Of a DNA stretch of 64,000 bases, positions 53,306-63,667 are shown piece by piece. Source of the stretch: Allomyces macrogynus ATCC 38327 (lineage: Eukaryota; Blastocladiomycota; Blastocladiomycetes; Blastocladiales; Blastocladiaceae). The position numbers and the translations under genes were made by a program. The first letter of the stretch is position 1. The number at the start of each line of letters is the position of its first letter. The stretch covers positions 724,064-788,063 of the forward strand of contig GG745346.1 in NCBI GenBank assembly GCA_000151295.1, read 5' to 3'. The notes beneath the pieces were generated by a model. The model saw nothing but the letters and a program-made list of their open reading frames with translations. It was not told the origin of the DNA and ran no database searches.

Positions 53306-54435
53306 GGTCGGAGAGAGTGTGGAGATGGATGAAGAGGAAGGGTTGGATTCGTCGTTGCTCATGCCGTGGTGATCCAAGCGTGTCAAGGTTGTGGAATACG
53401 GGGGCAGGGAGGGCCCGCCAGCGACGGAGCCGACATGGACTGAAGATCGCAGAGAGAAAAAAGGGCACCAGGCAGAAATCGAACATTTATAGGAGCGCCT
53501 GCCGTTGTTGTTGTTGTTGTTGTTGTTGAGCGGCCATGACAGGCCGGCGTGGTGGGTGGGCAACGTTGTCATGCAGCGTTGAGCAAATGGGCATCAGCTC
53601 AGTTCCAATGTGTGTTGGTCGCGACAAGCGGTCCTGTCGCCGTCGCGGCGGCCCTTTCCAGACATGATGGCGCGTCGCGGAGGACAAACGTTTCGTGTGG
53701 ACAGCAAGGTGAGCATGAGTGCCATCGCCTTGGCTGATGCTCTGAAGAAATGCTGTGTGTCAAAGGGCGGCTTCTCGCGCGAGATCCTGTCCAAACTCGG
53801 CTTTGAGCAACATCAAAAAAAGCGTTGAGGGAACCCAAGAGCCGCTGTACTCGTTGTATTGTACACAGAGGGAGAGAGAGACATCGTTGCGCCCAGCGGC
53901 TTTCGAACGTTTCAACGGGTGCAGCCCAACCAAACAAAGAACAAAAGGACTCTGGCACACGCGCCCCCCTAAACATGACACCACCGACTCGCGGGCCTTG
54001 GCAGCCGACCCGCGCTCTCGCTCAACACACGGCACACCGCCAACTGCATACTGCCGCTTACTGCTGCTGCTGCTGCTGCTGCTGCTCGCGGCGCGCCTCC
54101 TTGAGCGCACACGCCTGCGCGTGCGAGCGGTGCGGGCGGAACGAGTCGCGGTTGGCCTGGAAGAAGGCCTTGATGTCGGTCGGGTCGCGGCCGAGAATCG
54201 CGCGCAGGTCCTTGGTCACCGTCTCGAGCTTGTTGGCCTTGAGCAGGCACAAGTACCCCAAGAAAATGGCCTGCTCCGTTTGGTCGACCTTGTCGTTCTT
54301 GCCGAGAATCTCGCGCATCTGGTCGAGCGACACCTCCTGGAACTGGATCTGCGTGTCAATCGTCGCGTTGAGAATCTCGACGAGCGCCGGGCCCGTGTGC
54401 GCGTGCGTGCCCGTCAGCGACACCGTCTGGCCGTG
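53296..54435 (-). repeat. Right arm of the 1.14 kb inverted duplication
   Basis: Reverse complement of 47388-48527, 4.77 kb away. It includes the 3' third of the intact NmrA-like gene and a duplicated cysteine-gene promoter without its gene. Confidence 0.92.
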
Positions 54436-55107
54436 GTACTTGTCGAACACGTTGGGCTCGGCGAGCAGCTTGGCCGTCGCGCGGCCAATGTCCTTGACGT
54501 CGACAGGCGCGACCTTGCCCGACTTTGTCGTGAGCGGGAACAGGCCGCGGTTCTGCATGACCGACGAGAGCGCGAAAAACTCTTGCATCAAAAAGCCAAG
54601 CCGCAGCGTGATCCACTTGTCGAGCTTCTCGCACTTGTGCACGGCCTGCTCAATCTCGTGGAACTGGCGGAAAATGGCCTCGTCGTCGCCCGTGGCCCCA
54701 CCGGTCGTATGCGCGGCGCCCACGGCCGACCACAGCACCAGGTGCTTGCACGCCTGCTCGTGCTCGGCAGCCTTGAGCACGTTGATCGAGTACTTGGCCA
54801 TGTGCTGCACGTCATGCACCGGCACGAGCACAACGCTCTGCACGCCGGCGAGATGCTGCGCCCAGTTGCTGCCGCCGCCCGTGCCCGTGCCCGTCGTCGA
54901 CGGGTCGTACTCGATGATTTCGGCGCCCATGGTCTCGAGCTGCTGGACGAGGTCCGAGTCGCGGCGGCGCTCCTTGCGCACGCCGACCAGCACCTTGGTG
55001 AAATGGCCCTGCTTGATGAGCGAGTAGGCCGCGTAGAACCCGACCCACGCGTCGCCCTCGGTCACAAACACCTTGCCGCGCGTCGTCGTGGTCGTCTGGC
55101 TGGACAT
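54058..55107 (-). CDS. NmrA-like NAD(P)-binding protein
   Basis: Single exon, about 349 residues from the Met of MSSQTTTTTRGKVFVTEGDA; an in-frame Met 19 codons upstream is less likely. The N-terminal beta-alpha-beta unit (GKVFVTEGDAWVGFYAAYSL) replaces the usual GxxGxxG with a degenerate version, typical of NmrA-like regulators that sense dinucleotides rather than act as enzymes. KVLVGVRKERR, SVVLVPVHD, KHLVLWSAVGA and ITLRLGFLMQEFF fit the extended SDR fold. The C-terminus ends in a glutamine run coded by CAG. A TATA-like AGTATAAGAG lies about 150 bp upstream. Its 3' third is inside the right arm of the inverted duplication. Confidence 0.78.
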   Translation of the reverse strand: MSSQTTTTTRGKVFVTEGDAWVGFYAAYSLIKQGHFTKVLVGVRKERRRDSDLVQQLETMGAEIIEYDPSTTGTGTGGGSNWAQHLAGVQSVVLVPVHDVQHMAKYSINVLKAAEHEQACKHLVLWSAVGAAHTTGGATGDDEAIFRQFHEIEQAVHKCEKLDKWITLRLGFLMQEFFALSSVMQNRGLFPLTTKSGKVAPVDVKDIGRATAKLLAEPNVFDKYHGQTVSLTGTHAHTGPALVEILNATIDTQIQFQEVSLDQMREILGKNDKVDQTEQAIFLGYLCLLKANKLETVTKDLRAILGRDPTDIKAFFQANRDSFRPHRSHAQACALKEARREQQQQQQQQ

Positions 55108-56038
55108 CTTGGCGAGAGAGAGACTTGGTTGGAGAGAAGGGGGGATGATCGAGGTCGCGGGCACGGCGGTCGCTGGAGACGGCGGGTGCGCGGGTTCGAG
55201 GAAGGAGGTTCAGAGGAGGCGTCCTGGCGAGTCGGGGAGCGGCGGGCGCGCCGTGCTCTTATACTGCGCCGGAGCCGGTGCGGCCGCGGTCGAGCGTCGT
55301 CGGCGCCGTGGGCACGGCTGTTGAGCAAGTTCGGCCGCCGCGTTCGACTCGGGTCCACTTTGGGTCCACTTGGCCGTTGGTGCCATGACGCGACATCGCG
55401 CGACGCGATGAGATGCGATTTGGGGCTGGGGCCGCGGCCGCGCGCGCAATGGGAGCCCGAATGTGCGTCGCGCGCGTCGCGTGTCTCAGTCGGGCTGAAG
55501 TACGGCGGCGCCGGCAGCCTGCGTGTGGCCGATTTTCCGGGGCCCGCGCGAAACTGGAGCCAGCGGCGGGTTTGGGTGCGAAGCGATTGCGTCGTTCATC
55601 GCACGGCTCGGCGCCTGGATCTTCGGCATGGTCGGTGCAGGCGCCGGGACGAGCGCGGTTGCGCGCAGTCGGCGGCTAGGAGCCATCGTGTTGCGAGCGA
55701 CGCGGCGGCGGCGGCGACCGCGCGGGGTTCGGGCTCGACGGCGATGTCTCAGTTGCGGCGGGCCGATGGCTGCACGACGCGTGAACCGGCGCCAAGTCAC
55801 ATCCACGGCTGTCCCCGTGCAAGTCATGCCGCGCGATCTGTTAAAAGTGCGGGACGGTACAGGCCGTCTCGCGGTGATTCCACGCCCACTCTGGCGTGCT
55901 CTGCAGCGCTCGAACACTGCGTCGCCGTAACGGCCATGACCGTCTGCACTCGCTGCAAATGATCGTTCGACGGCGACCAACTTGCTGCATTGAGACGCTG
56001 CCGCCATCCAAGCTGCCACTCAACGCACTACCGTCGCC
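55108..56038. other. Divergent promoter region
   Basis: No gene recognised. Long open frames on the plus strand across 53.7-56 kb are antisense to the NmrA-like gene. Confidence 0.5.
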
Positions 56039-57529
56039 ATGGACCCGTCCGCAGCGGCCGACGTGCCGCCCTCTCCCGCAGCGATTTCGACTTCAACTCG
56101 CGCCGAGCTTTCGACCACGTTGCCGCCGTCTCAGCCCCCTGGAACCAAGATCTTCGTTTCTGCCCACGACGACGCGGCTCCGTATGACGACGACGTGCTT
56201 GCTCCCGCCAGCGGCATCCCATCCGAGGCACCGCAAGCCGCACCGCCCCCAGCACGGGGGCGATCTCGTCCACTACCTATCACGATTCCGCACGATCCTC
56301 TGCTTCCTGCGACCGCGACCGCGACCCGACCGCGCCCGCCGCGCCGATCCGCTGGACCGCGACCGTCGCCGTCACTCCCTCCACCATCCCCCACGACGAG
56401 CAACAGCGCGGCCGCTCCGCCGCCGCCCAAGAGCACCAGCCTGGATGCTCCCTCGCCTGCACCACCGCCAGCAAACCGCCGCCGCGCCATGCCGACCGCG
56501 CGCAGCAGCCCGTCCGACGCCCTCCCCTCCTCGCCGCTCGCCGCATCATGGTCCGTCCCACCGTCCACCGCTCCCGCAGCACCTGCACCTCCGCGCCGCT
56601 CCGCATCACGATGGCTCCGCACCGCGGCCCTCCCGATCCTCCCCGCGACCGCCCTCCTTGGCGACCCCAGCGGCACGATCACGACCCCGACATCGAGCCA
56701 CGACGTGCTCGTCGCACACGGGCTCCCGACAGCGCCGCCGCCATTACCGGACCCGACCGCCGTCTACATGGAGGTCCCGCCGGGGTCGCGCCGGTTCATA
56801 TGGGTCCCGCGCGAAGAGGCGCTGGCGTTGCTCGCGGGCCGCGCTCCGCCGTCGCGTCGTGGAGGTGGAGGTGGTGGAGCGTGGGAGGTGGGGGTGCTGC
56901 ACCGAGTCGCGCACGCGGCGAAAAAAGTGAGTGCGGTGGTGCCGACGGTGCTTGTTGGTGCGTTGCTGGTCATTCTCTACCCACCGGTTGTGGTGATTGA
57001 TGATTTTATTTGGCGATCGGCAGGGATGAACCTCGGCCTGTGCCCGCTACTCCTTACCACTCCGGCACCGCGTCTCTTACCCGTCTACGCGGCCATCGGC
57101 CGCCCGCTCACTTTGGCTATCGACACGCTTCTGACGCTCACGGCGACCGTGCGCGGGTGCGCCGCGTGGATGCCACACTCGTCGACCACCGTCTACCCTT
57201 CCTCTACCTCCACCTCACCCTCGGCACCGCCGAAATTCCGCAAGGACGCGCGCTCTCCCGTGGCATTGCTCGCACTCGCCCTGTGGCTCGTCGCGGTCGC
57301 CGCACACACGCTGGTTCTCCCGCTCGACGACGAACTGGCGCGCGCGCTCGGCGACTCGCCGTGGGATGATGGGGTTGTGCGTACGTGGCTCGCAGCGGGA
57401 GGAGGCGTGCCGGACGCGATGGGCTGGCTGGTGGACGTGTGGCGCGTCGGGCATTGGGTCAGGTTGACGGCGGTCGTCGGGGCGTGGGGGGTCGAGATGG
57501 TCGCGGCGGCGAGGAGATCGGAAGGGTGA
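56039..57529 (+). CDS. Unrecognised membrane protein with Pro-rich N-terminus
   Basis: One open frame of 496 codons. Residues 1-180 are Pro/Ser/Ala-rich and probably disordered. A small conserved-looking part follows (AVYMEVPPGSRRFIWVPREE). The rest contains about three to four hydrophobic segments (VVPTVLVGALLVILYPPVVV, ARLLPVYAAIG-type region near 355, PVALLALALWLVAVAAHTLV) and a last amphipathic region. No signal peptide at the N-terminus, so it is likely an internal membrane protein. I do not recognise a family. Confidence 0.55.
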   Translation: MDPSAAADVPPSPAAISTSTRAELSTTLPPSQPPGTKIFVSAHDDAAPYDDDVLAPASGIPSEAPQAAPPPARGRSRPLPITIPHDPLLPATATATRPRPPRRSAGPRPSPSLPPPSPTTSNSAAAPPPPKSTSLDAPSPAPPPANRRRAMPTARSSPSDALPSSPLAASWSVPPSTAPAAPAPPRRSASRWLRTAALPILPATALLGDPSGTITTPTSSHDVLVAHGLPTAPPPLPDPTAVYMEVPPGSRRFIWVPREEALALLAGRAPPSRRGGGGGGAWEVGVLHRVAHAAKKVSAVVPTVLVGALLVILYPPVVVIDDFIWRSAGMNLGLCPLLLTTPAPRLLPVYAAIGRPLTLAIDTLLTLTATVRGCAAWMPHSSTTVYPSSTSTSPSAPPKFRKDARSPVALLALALWLVAVAAHTLVLPLDDELARALGDSPWDDGVVRTWLAAGGGVPDAMGWLVDVWRVGHWVRLTAVVGAWGVEMVAAARRSEG

Positions 57530-57599
57530 ACGGACTGGGACTGCGATGGCAATACTTGTAGATATCATCAAGACCACGGTTTGTCGGAGCGCATGGCCG

Positions 57600-57790
57600 G
57601 CCCAGGCCATCGACGACAGCGCCGGCCAGCGACGACTGTGTAAGTCAGCGGCGATCGCACAGGCTAGCGACAACAGGGCCGGTCAGGTCAGCGATGACAG
57701 GACAGGTCAGTGGGCCTTAGCGCAGGTCAGCGACAACAGCGCAGGTCAGCGACAACAGCGCAGGTCAGCGACGACGGCGATAGCCTGGAG
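57600..57790. repeat. Degenerate tandem repeat, unit about 19 bp
   Basis: Three near-perfect units of CGCAGGTCAGCGACAACAG at 57721-57777, preceded by diverged units (CAGCGACGAC, CTAGCGACAACAG, GGTCAGCGATGACAG). It lies between two convergent genes. Confidence 0.8.
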
Positions 57791-57926
57791 CCACAGGAAT
57801 CGATATTTCGTGTTTCTAAGTACAAGCGACAGGCACATGGGCAAACTAAACACCAAGCTCCCGAAAAATCCACCCAACCCAAAAACGAAACCAAGATCAA
57901 AAACAAACGACGAGCACGATGGCTGG

Positions 57927-59002
57927 TCACTCGTCGTGGGCGCCGCCAAACCGGTCGACGAGCACCGTCTTGGCCTTTTCGTAGGCCCCCAGGAAAATGA
58001 ACCCGCCCACACTGATCCACAGCGTTCGTGGCCCGATACCGCGGAACAATGCCTTGGGGCCTTCGTTACGCAGAATGTCGCGGAACGTGGCGATAACGCC
58101 GACATAAGGTGTTGCTGATCCCTATCAACCGAACAAAAAGTCAGTCTCCTGGCAACTTGGTGGGCACTAAATACAGTAAGCGTACTGCGCGAGTGGCGAG
58201 CATGACGCGCGTCTTGATCACGTCGAGCGGGGTCGTGACAGCCGCCGCAATCCCGCCCGAGACGGACCCACACAGCGCGGCGTCGAGCGGGTCCGGCGTG
58301 GCCTGTCGCCGGCGGTAGGCGGCGTACCGCTTGAAGTACTCGTAGAGCGGGAACTGCACGCAGGTGAAAGGGATCTGGCGGTGCAGCGGAGCGTCAGCGG
58401 CGATCGAGCGCCATCTCCGCGTGGGCGGTGGAGAAGAAAGCGTACTTCGCGCAACACGGTCGACAGGTACCCGCGGTAGAACCCGAGCACGCCCTCGTGC
58501 CTAATAATCGCCCTGACCGCATCGGCCGTCGACGCGTACTGGTTCGCCTGCAGCCGCTGCTTGACAACCTCGGTCGGGACACGCACAACGCACGCGCTCT
58601 ATTTCTCGAATCATCGTCAATCATCACACATTCTCTCAACCCCACCCAGCCATCCAAACATACCACTTCACCTAGCGACGCCGCCAACATGTGCACGGCC
58701 GGATCCTGCGCGCCATGGGGCCGCCACGTCTGCGCCACGGCCTTGACGTACTCGTAGGTCACGAAAAACGCCGCCGCGCCCGGTGCCGACCCAACGACCG
58801 CGGGCAAGAGGCCGGAGAAGATGCCGCGAAAACCGCCCGAGGCGTTGAACCCAGCGGGACTTTGCAGGCGCGTCTTGATGGTGTCGAGCGGGAAGAGGAC
58901 CGTGTCGACGGCAGTCCCGGCCATGCCGCCGGCAATCAGACACTGCTGCAGGGTCGCGGTGCGCCGCTTGTTTTGCTGCTGCAGCGAGGTTGGGAGTTCC
59001 AT
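57927..59002 (-). CDS. PET8: Mitochondrial S-adenosylmethionine carrier
   Basis: Exons 58664-59002, 58446-58598, 58186-58374 and 57927-58121, 291 residues, all phase-0 introns. Three carrier repeats with the signature PxD/Exx[24 protein letters not shown] and [11 protein letters not shown]. The segments [29 protein letters not shown] and [20 protein letters not shown] are typical of the SAM carrier (yeast Pet8, human SLC25A26) rather than of other members. It imports SAM into the matrix for methylation of tRNA, lipoate and ubiquinone precursors. It ends towards the membrane-protein gene, with the tandem repeat between them. Confidence 0.9.
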
Positions 59003-59977
59003 GATTGCTGAACGAGTATGCAGCGTGGCTACAGCTCGAAATATTGGTGGAGAAGGGAGTGGTCGACCCAGCGAGATTTGGTCGTTGATTGTTGGTCGTG
59101 GATGGTCCTGGCCGGAGACCCAGATAGATGTTTGAAGCTGCTGAAGATTGGCACACGCGGCTTGCTGCACGGTATGCGCTCGATACACGGCGAGCGGGTC
59201 CAAAATGCGCGCGGTCTTTACGGCGCTGCTGGTCGGAATCAATCCTGGTCGAGGAGGGCGTTGACAGGGGTTCTAGTTGAACGCTGGCAAAATCTGGCAA
59301 CGGTTGTTGATCAGATCGACGACGCACGCAGCAAACCGGCAGCAACCAACAGCGCGCAACCGGTGCGATAGTTCTGACAGCCTGTCTCGTGGAATTCTGT
59401 CACCCTCCCTGCCGCTTGGCAGGGACAGGCCTCCGCCAAGTTCTCACGCAGCACGTTTCCCGCGTCGTCCACGGCGGCAGCAGCTTGCCACAACATGCAG
59501 CAACGCGAGCGCGGCGCCAGCTGCAGGCCAGCGCGGCGGCCAGGAGGTGCGGAGAGGAAGCGCGCATGCACGGCCCCGGACCCGGCGGTGCGGGTCGGTC
59601 GGGTCGGGTCTCGTTGTGCAACGTGGTGACGGTGCGATGGCGCCATGATGCCGCATTGCTTGTGCTCCTCCACCACCACCACCACTGTCGCGGCCGGCCA
59701 AGCGGCGAGGGCGGGACGGTGGGCGGCGGTGACGCGGGCGGCCGACGCGCGACTGCGGTTGCGTTTGGTGCCGAGGGCGGTGCATGGCGTTCAATTTGCT
59801 TTGATTTGATCGTTGCGTTGGTGCGCTGGGCGCGTTGGCTCCATTTTGTCGGACGGCTTCCCTGCCGGCGTGCCTCCCCATCCACGCCCACGTCCACGTC
59901 CAACCTCCCTCTCCAACGTCGGCCACGTCCACGCTCCCCGCTCCACTCGCCGCGACTCGCCCCGCCCGCACGCGGCC
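59003..59977. other. Divergent promoter region
   Basis: No gene recognised between the SAM carrier and the J-domain protein. Confidence 0.5.
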
Positions 59978-61720
59978 ATGGACCCAGCGCCGCCCACCGC
60001 CCGCCCCGCCAACGCCTCGGCCGTGCTGCCGCTGGCCGCCCGCCGCTCAGCCAAGGCCTTTGCCGGNNNNNNNNNNNNNNNNNNNNNNNNNNNNNNNNNN
60101 NNNNNNNNNNNNNNNNNNNNNNNNNNNNNNNNNNNNNNNNNNNNNNNNNNNNNNNNNNNNNNNNNNCGCTGTGCCGGACCCACGCCCATTGTCCTTCTTC
60201 AAAACCTCGCACCGGGTTCTTTGCCCGACCCGGACCGCCCGGGCTTCTTCGCCGCCCGCCAAGCGCCCGTTCGAGACCCGCAAGATGGACCTCCTTCCTT
60301 CCCCGGTGGTTTCGTTGGACGGACGGGCGGGGCGGTTCCCCGCCACGAATCGCCGCGCCCTGCCCCCCGGGCGGCCCCGAAGGCGTTCCCCGGTCGGGCC
60401 TTACTTTAAGGAATTTCTTCGGTCCAGCTTCGGGCCCCCGGCCCTTGGCCCACGGCCTCGGGGTGCAGCGACCCCGCCCGGGTCCCGGCCGCCGTCACCA
60501 CCATTGTCGCCACCGCGCGCATCGCGCCGCGCCTCCTCGTCCTCATCAACGACCGGTTCCGCGTCCTCGGACCCCGACCAGGTCATTGGTGCGATTCTGC
60601 GCGCAACGTCGTACTATGCGGCGCTCGGCGTGCCGCGTACCGCGACGACCGCCGAGATTCGGCGCGCCTACTTGGACGTACGTTGATACCGCTCGTTCGC
60701 TTTGGCATTGCCACAGAATGCGGGGGCGAAGGGTGGGACAAGGCGCGGAGAGCTATCACCTCATCGTTCCCTATCGCCAACGGGACCCAGGACCGCCTGC
60801 GCGCCCGCGTGCTCTGCCAGATTCTCCCATGCGCGCAATTTCCGAATCCACGACCCGGTTGCTCACATTACGCATTACGTTGCACGTTTTTTTCTTTCCG
60901 CATGTAGAAATCGCGCTACTGCCACCCGGACAAGCACGCCGACCGCCCGCGTGCAACCGAGGCGTTTCAGAAACTCAGTTCCGCTTACTCGACGCTCAAG
61001 CAAACGAGCACGCGCGCCGCCTACGACATTGCCGGGGACCGCGCCGCCGCCGCCGCCGCCGCCGCATCCACCGGCGGCAGCCCAAACGGCGGCGACGCAT
61101 CGCTCGACCAAGTGCTCGTACAGCTCTGGTTCGAGTTTCTCGACGGCCACTTTGACAACCTGCTCCTGCTCGCCGATATGGTCGCGCGCGCGCCCTACCC
61201 GGTGCCCGTCGCCACCGCCGCCGCGGCGTTCCCGCCATTCTCGCGCGACCGTGTCGAGGCGCTGCTCGTGCAGGTGCGCGATGTCCTACTGACGACGCAG
61301 CATTGCCTCGATGCGGCAAGGCCCGCGCTCGACGAGGCGGTCCAGATGCATGCAAAGCTCGCGGCTCTGTCGTACTTGGATGTCCTGGGACGGTCAAGGC
61401 AGTCGCTCAGGTTACTGCGGACCTTGTTGACGGTGCCGATTACCGTACACACGGCCGCGGGTGGAGCGGTGTTGCCCCTCTGGGCGGTCGCGATCCTGCA
61501 GGCGCTCGTCACTGCCGTGGACCGTGTCGAGGCCGGGGCGGCCGCTGCGGGGAACGTGATTCCGGCGGGCAAGGCCGCCGCGGTGAATGCGGTCCGGTCG
61601 GTGTTTTTGAATACGGCGGGACGCGCCGGGTGGTGGTGGTGGGGTGGACATGACCGGGGTAAGGACGACGCGGCGGTCGCGCTGGTCGCGGCGACCGCCG
61701 AGGCGACCGACAGCGCATGA
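59978..61720 (+). CDS. J-domain (DnaJ-like) protein, interrupted by an assembly gap
   Basis: Start MDPAPPTARPANASAVLPLA at 59978; the frame enters the N gap at 60067. After the gap the J domain reads YYAALGVPRTATTAEIRRAY, then an intron (60678-60907), then RYCHPDKHADRPRATEAFQK and YSTLKQTSTRAAYD, with the HPD motif intact. The last exon is 60908-61720. Beyond the J domain are about 200 residues of mainly helical, Ala/Leu/Val-rich sequence and a Trp cluster (WWWWGG). J proteins stimulate the ATPase of Hsp70. I cannot name the subclass. The number of missing residues in the gap is unknown, and the 400 bases after it contain doubled-base patterns that suggest poor sequence. Confidence 0.7.
60067..60166. 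other. Assembly gap (100 N)
   Basis: Exactly 100 N, the conventional length for a gap of unknown size. Confidence 0.99.
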
Positions 61721-62211
61721 CGATGATGACCGTGTCCATCGCGGGATGGCCAACTCTGTGGAGTGAGGATGCCCGACGAGTCCTGTTGTTTTTGTTGTTC
61801 CTTCTCATGACCATGGCTTGGGTTTCGTGATTTCTTGATACATACCACCAACAAGGGCTCATTTTTTTTGTGAATTCACTTGTGGTGCGCGGCAGCCAAG
61901 GGCGACAACGAGCGTCAGCGGGCAACGGCGACGACAACGAGTGAGATGGGACGGTGGTGCAAGACTTGTCTCGCACGATTGACTGGCACGCACATGCCCT
62001 CGTGCTCTCTCGCTCGCGCATCTTCTCATCCATTTTCCCAGTCCCCATCTCCTCGTACCTTGAATATTAAGGCCCGAGCCGGCAAGTACACCATCGCCGC
62101 TGCAGTTCCGGTCCGCCCGTATATATTCCACGACGGTGCCCCGCCGGACCGCTCATCTTCTCCAAACCGTCGAACCTTTGCCCCCATTGGCCGTGCCGCT
62201 GCCTGCCCACG
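61721..62211. other. Intergenic
   Basis: No gene recognised. An AT-rich stretch at 62060-62130 (including TATATATT) may be the promoter of the F-box gene. Confidence 0.45.
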
Positions 62212-63667
62212 ATGCCCCCGCAAATTCTCGCTCCAAGCCCCGCGGCTGCTACCGCGGCGCTCGACCCAACCCCACCGCACCTCGACCGCCGCCTGTCCTG
62301 CCCGCGCTCTGAGCCCGGCACTTCACCGCCGACCCTGCCCGCGACCCTGATCCGCAACGGCCCGCTCACGCTCGACACGTTACCGCTCGAAATCCTCGGC
62401 CACGTCGTCGAGCACCTGACGGCGGGCCAGCGCGGCCGCGTGCGCGGCGTCTGCCAGCGGTTCGATGTGGCGATTACGCACGGCGGGATTGCCGTCTGGC
62501 GGCGCACCGAGTTTGTGTTTCGCGACGACTGGAAGCATGCGGTGCCGCGCGCTATCAACGTGGTTCGTCGCCATGCGGCGGATATCCGGTTGTTGACGCT
62601 CACGATGGTCCGCGACGACGTGGTAGACGCGATTGTGCCGCTGGTCGCGCCGTTTGTTGCGAGTACGTCGTTACTGTTTGCGGTTCGGGTTGATGGCGCG
62701 TGTGATGGATGGCGCGGCTGACGAGCTCGACGGCGCATGTAGGTCTCCGGCTGCACGGCTGGCGCACGCTCTCGGACCACGCCTTCCACCCGGTGCACGA
62801 ATGGGCCGACTCGATCCTCATCAACTCCACCAAGCCGTACTTCCCGCGCCTTCGCTCGTTCGAACTCGTCGACGCGCAAGGGTGGTACTCGGCCATCGGC
62901 TCCCGCACCATCGCATCCGTCACGTCTGCCTCCCCACGGCTCGAACGGCTCGCCGTCTGGTGCAACTCGCTGATCGACCCGTACGCGACGCGTGCGGCCG
63001 CGCGCGCGTGTCCGAACCTGCACACGCTCGCGCTCTCGTCGTTCCAGCTGCACCACGACGCGGATTTGGCCATGCTCGTCCACGCGTGGCCGAAATTGAA
63101 GTACTTGCAGCTGTCGCATGCGGCGCGCGTTTCGGACGCCGCGTGGGTCGCTGCCGCGCACCATGGGCCGCTCGGGCCGCCGACGGAACTCGAGGTGATT
63201 GCGGTGCATGGGATGCCAGCGCCGTCCGAGGCCGAGGAAGGAGTGGGGACGGTGCATTTGGGCACCACGAAGGTGGGGCTGCGCGATGGCCGCCGTATGC
63301 CCGAAGTTGACGACGGTGAAAGTGTTTAATTGCCCCGGTGTCGCGGCACTTGGGGCTCTTGATCCGGTTCGTGCTTTCCTCTCTTGCTTTCGATGCGACG
63401 ATGCGCACCGACTGACGTGACGACCGATAGTTCGGCTTCGAATCTGTCTCGTCGACGCCGGCCATCCAGTACGATCCGTGCTTCCATGTGAACATCGCGT
63501 ACGGGTACACGCGGTCGCGCACGATCTCGTCGACGGTCGCCGCCGCCATGAGCGAACAGGGCGCGCTGACGGTCGCGACCGAAGTGGCCAACTTGGCCGC
63601 GGCTGCCGGGATCCTGTCGTCGTCGACGGCGAGTCTGTCGCCGACGACGCTCGTGATTCCCGTGTAA
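62212..63667 (+). CDS. F-box/LRR-type protein
   Basis: Exon 1 62212-62662 codes for a Pro-rich start and an F-box (LDTLPLEILGHVVEHLTAGQ, RGRVRGVCQRFDVAI). After an intron, exon 2 from 62743 has leucine-rich repeat pieces: PRLRSFELVDAQGW, PRLERLAVWCNSLI, CPNLHTLALSSFQL, WPKLKYLQLSHAARVSD. Near 63255-63290 the likely frame changes to PKLTTVKVFNCPGVAAL; a 34 bp intron would fit the frames but is very short, so a frameshift is possible. The last exon begins FGFESVSSTPAIQYD and stops at 63667. F-box proteins of this kind recruit substrates to SCF ubiquitin ligases. Confidence 0.6.

Noticed and set aside
53755..55962. Open frame of 735 codons on the plus strand
   Set aside because: It runs antisense to the NmrA-like gene; its arginine- and leucine-rich composition is that of a complementary frame, and the opposite strand has a clear protein family.
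59389..61155. Open frame of 588 codons across the N gap
   Set aside because: It is open mainly because N codons give no stop; the J-domain protein uses other frames on both sides.
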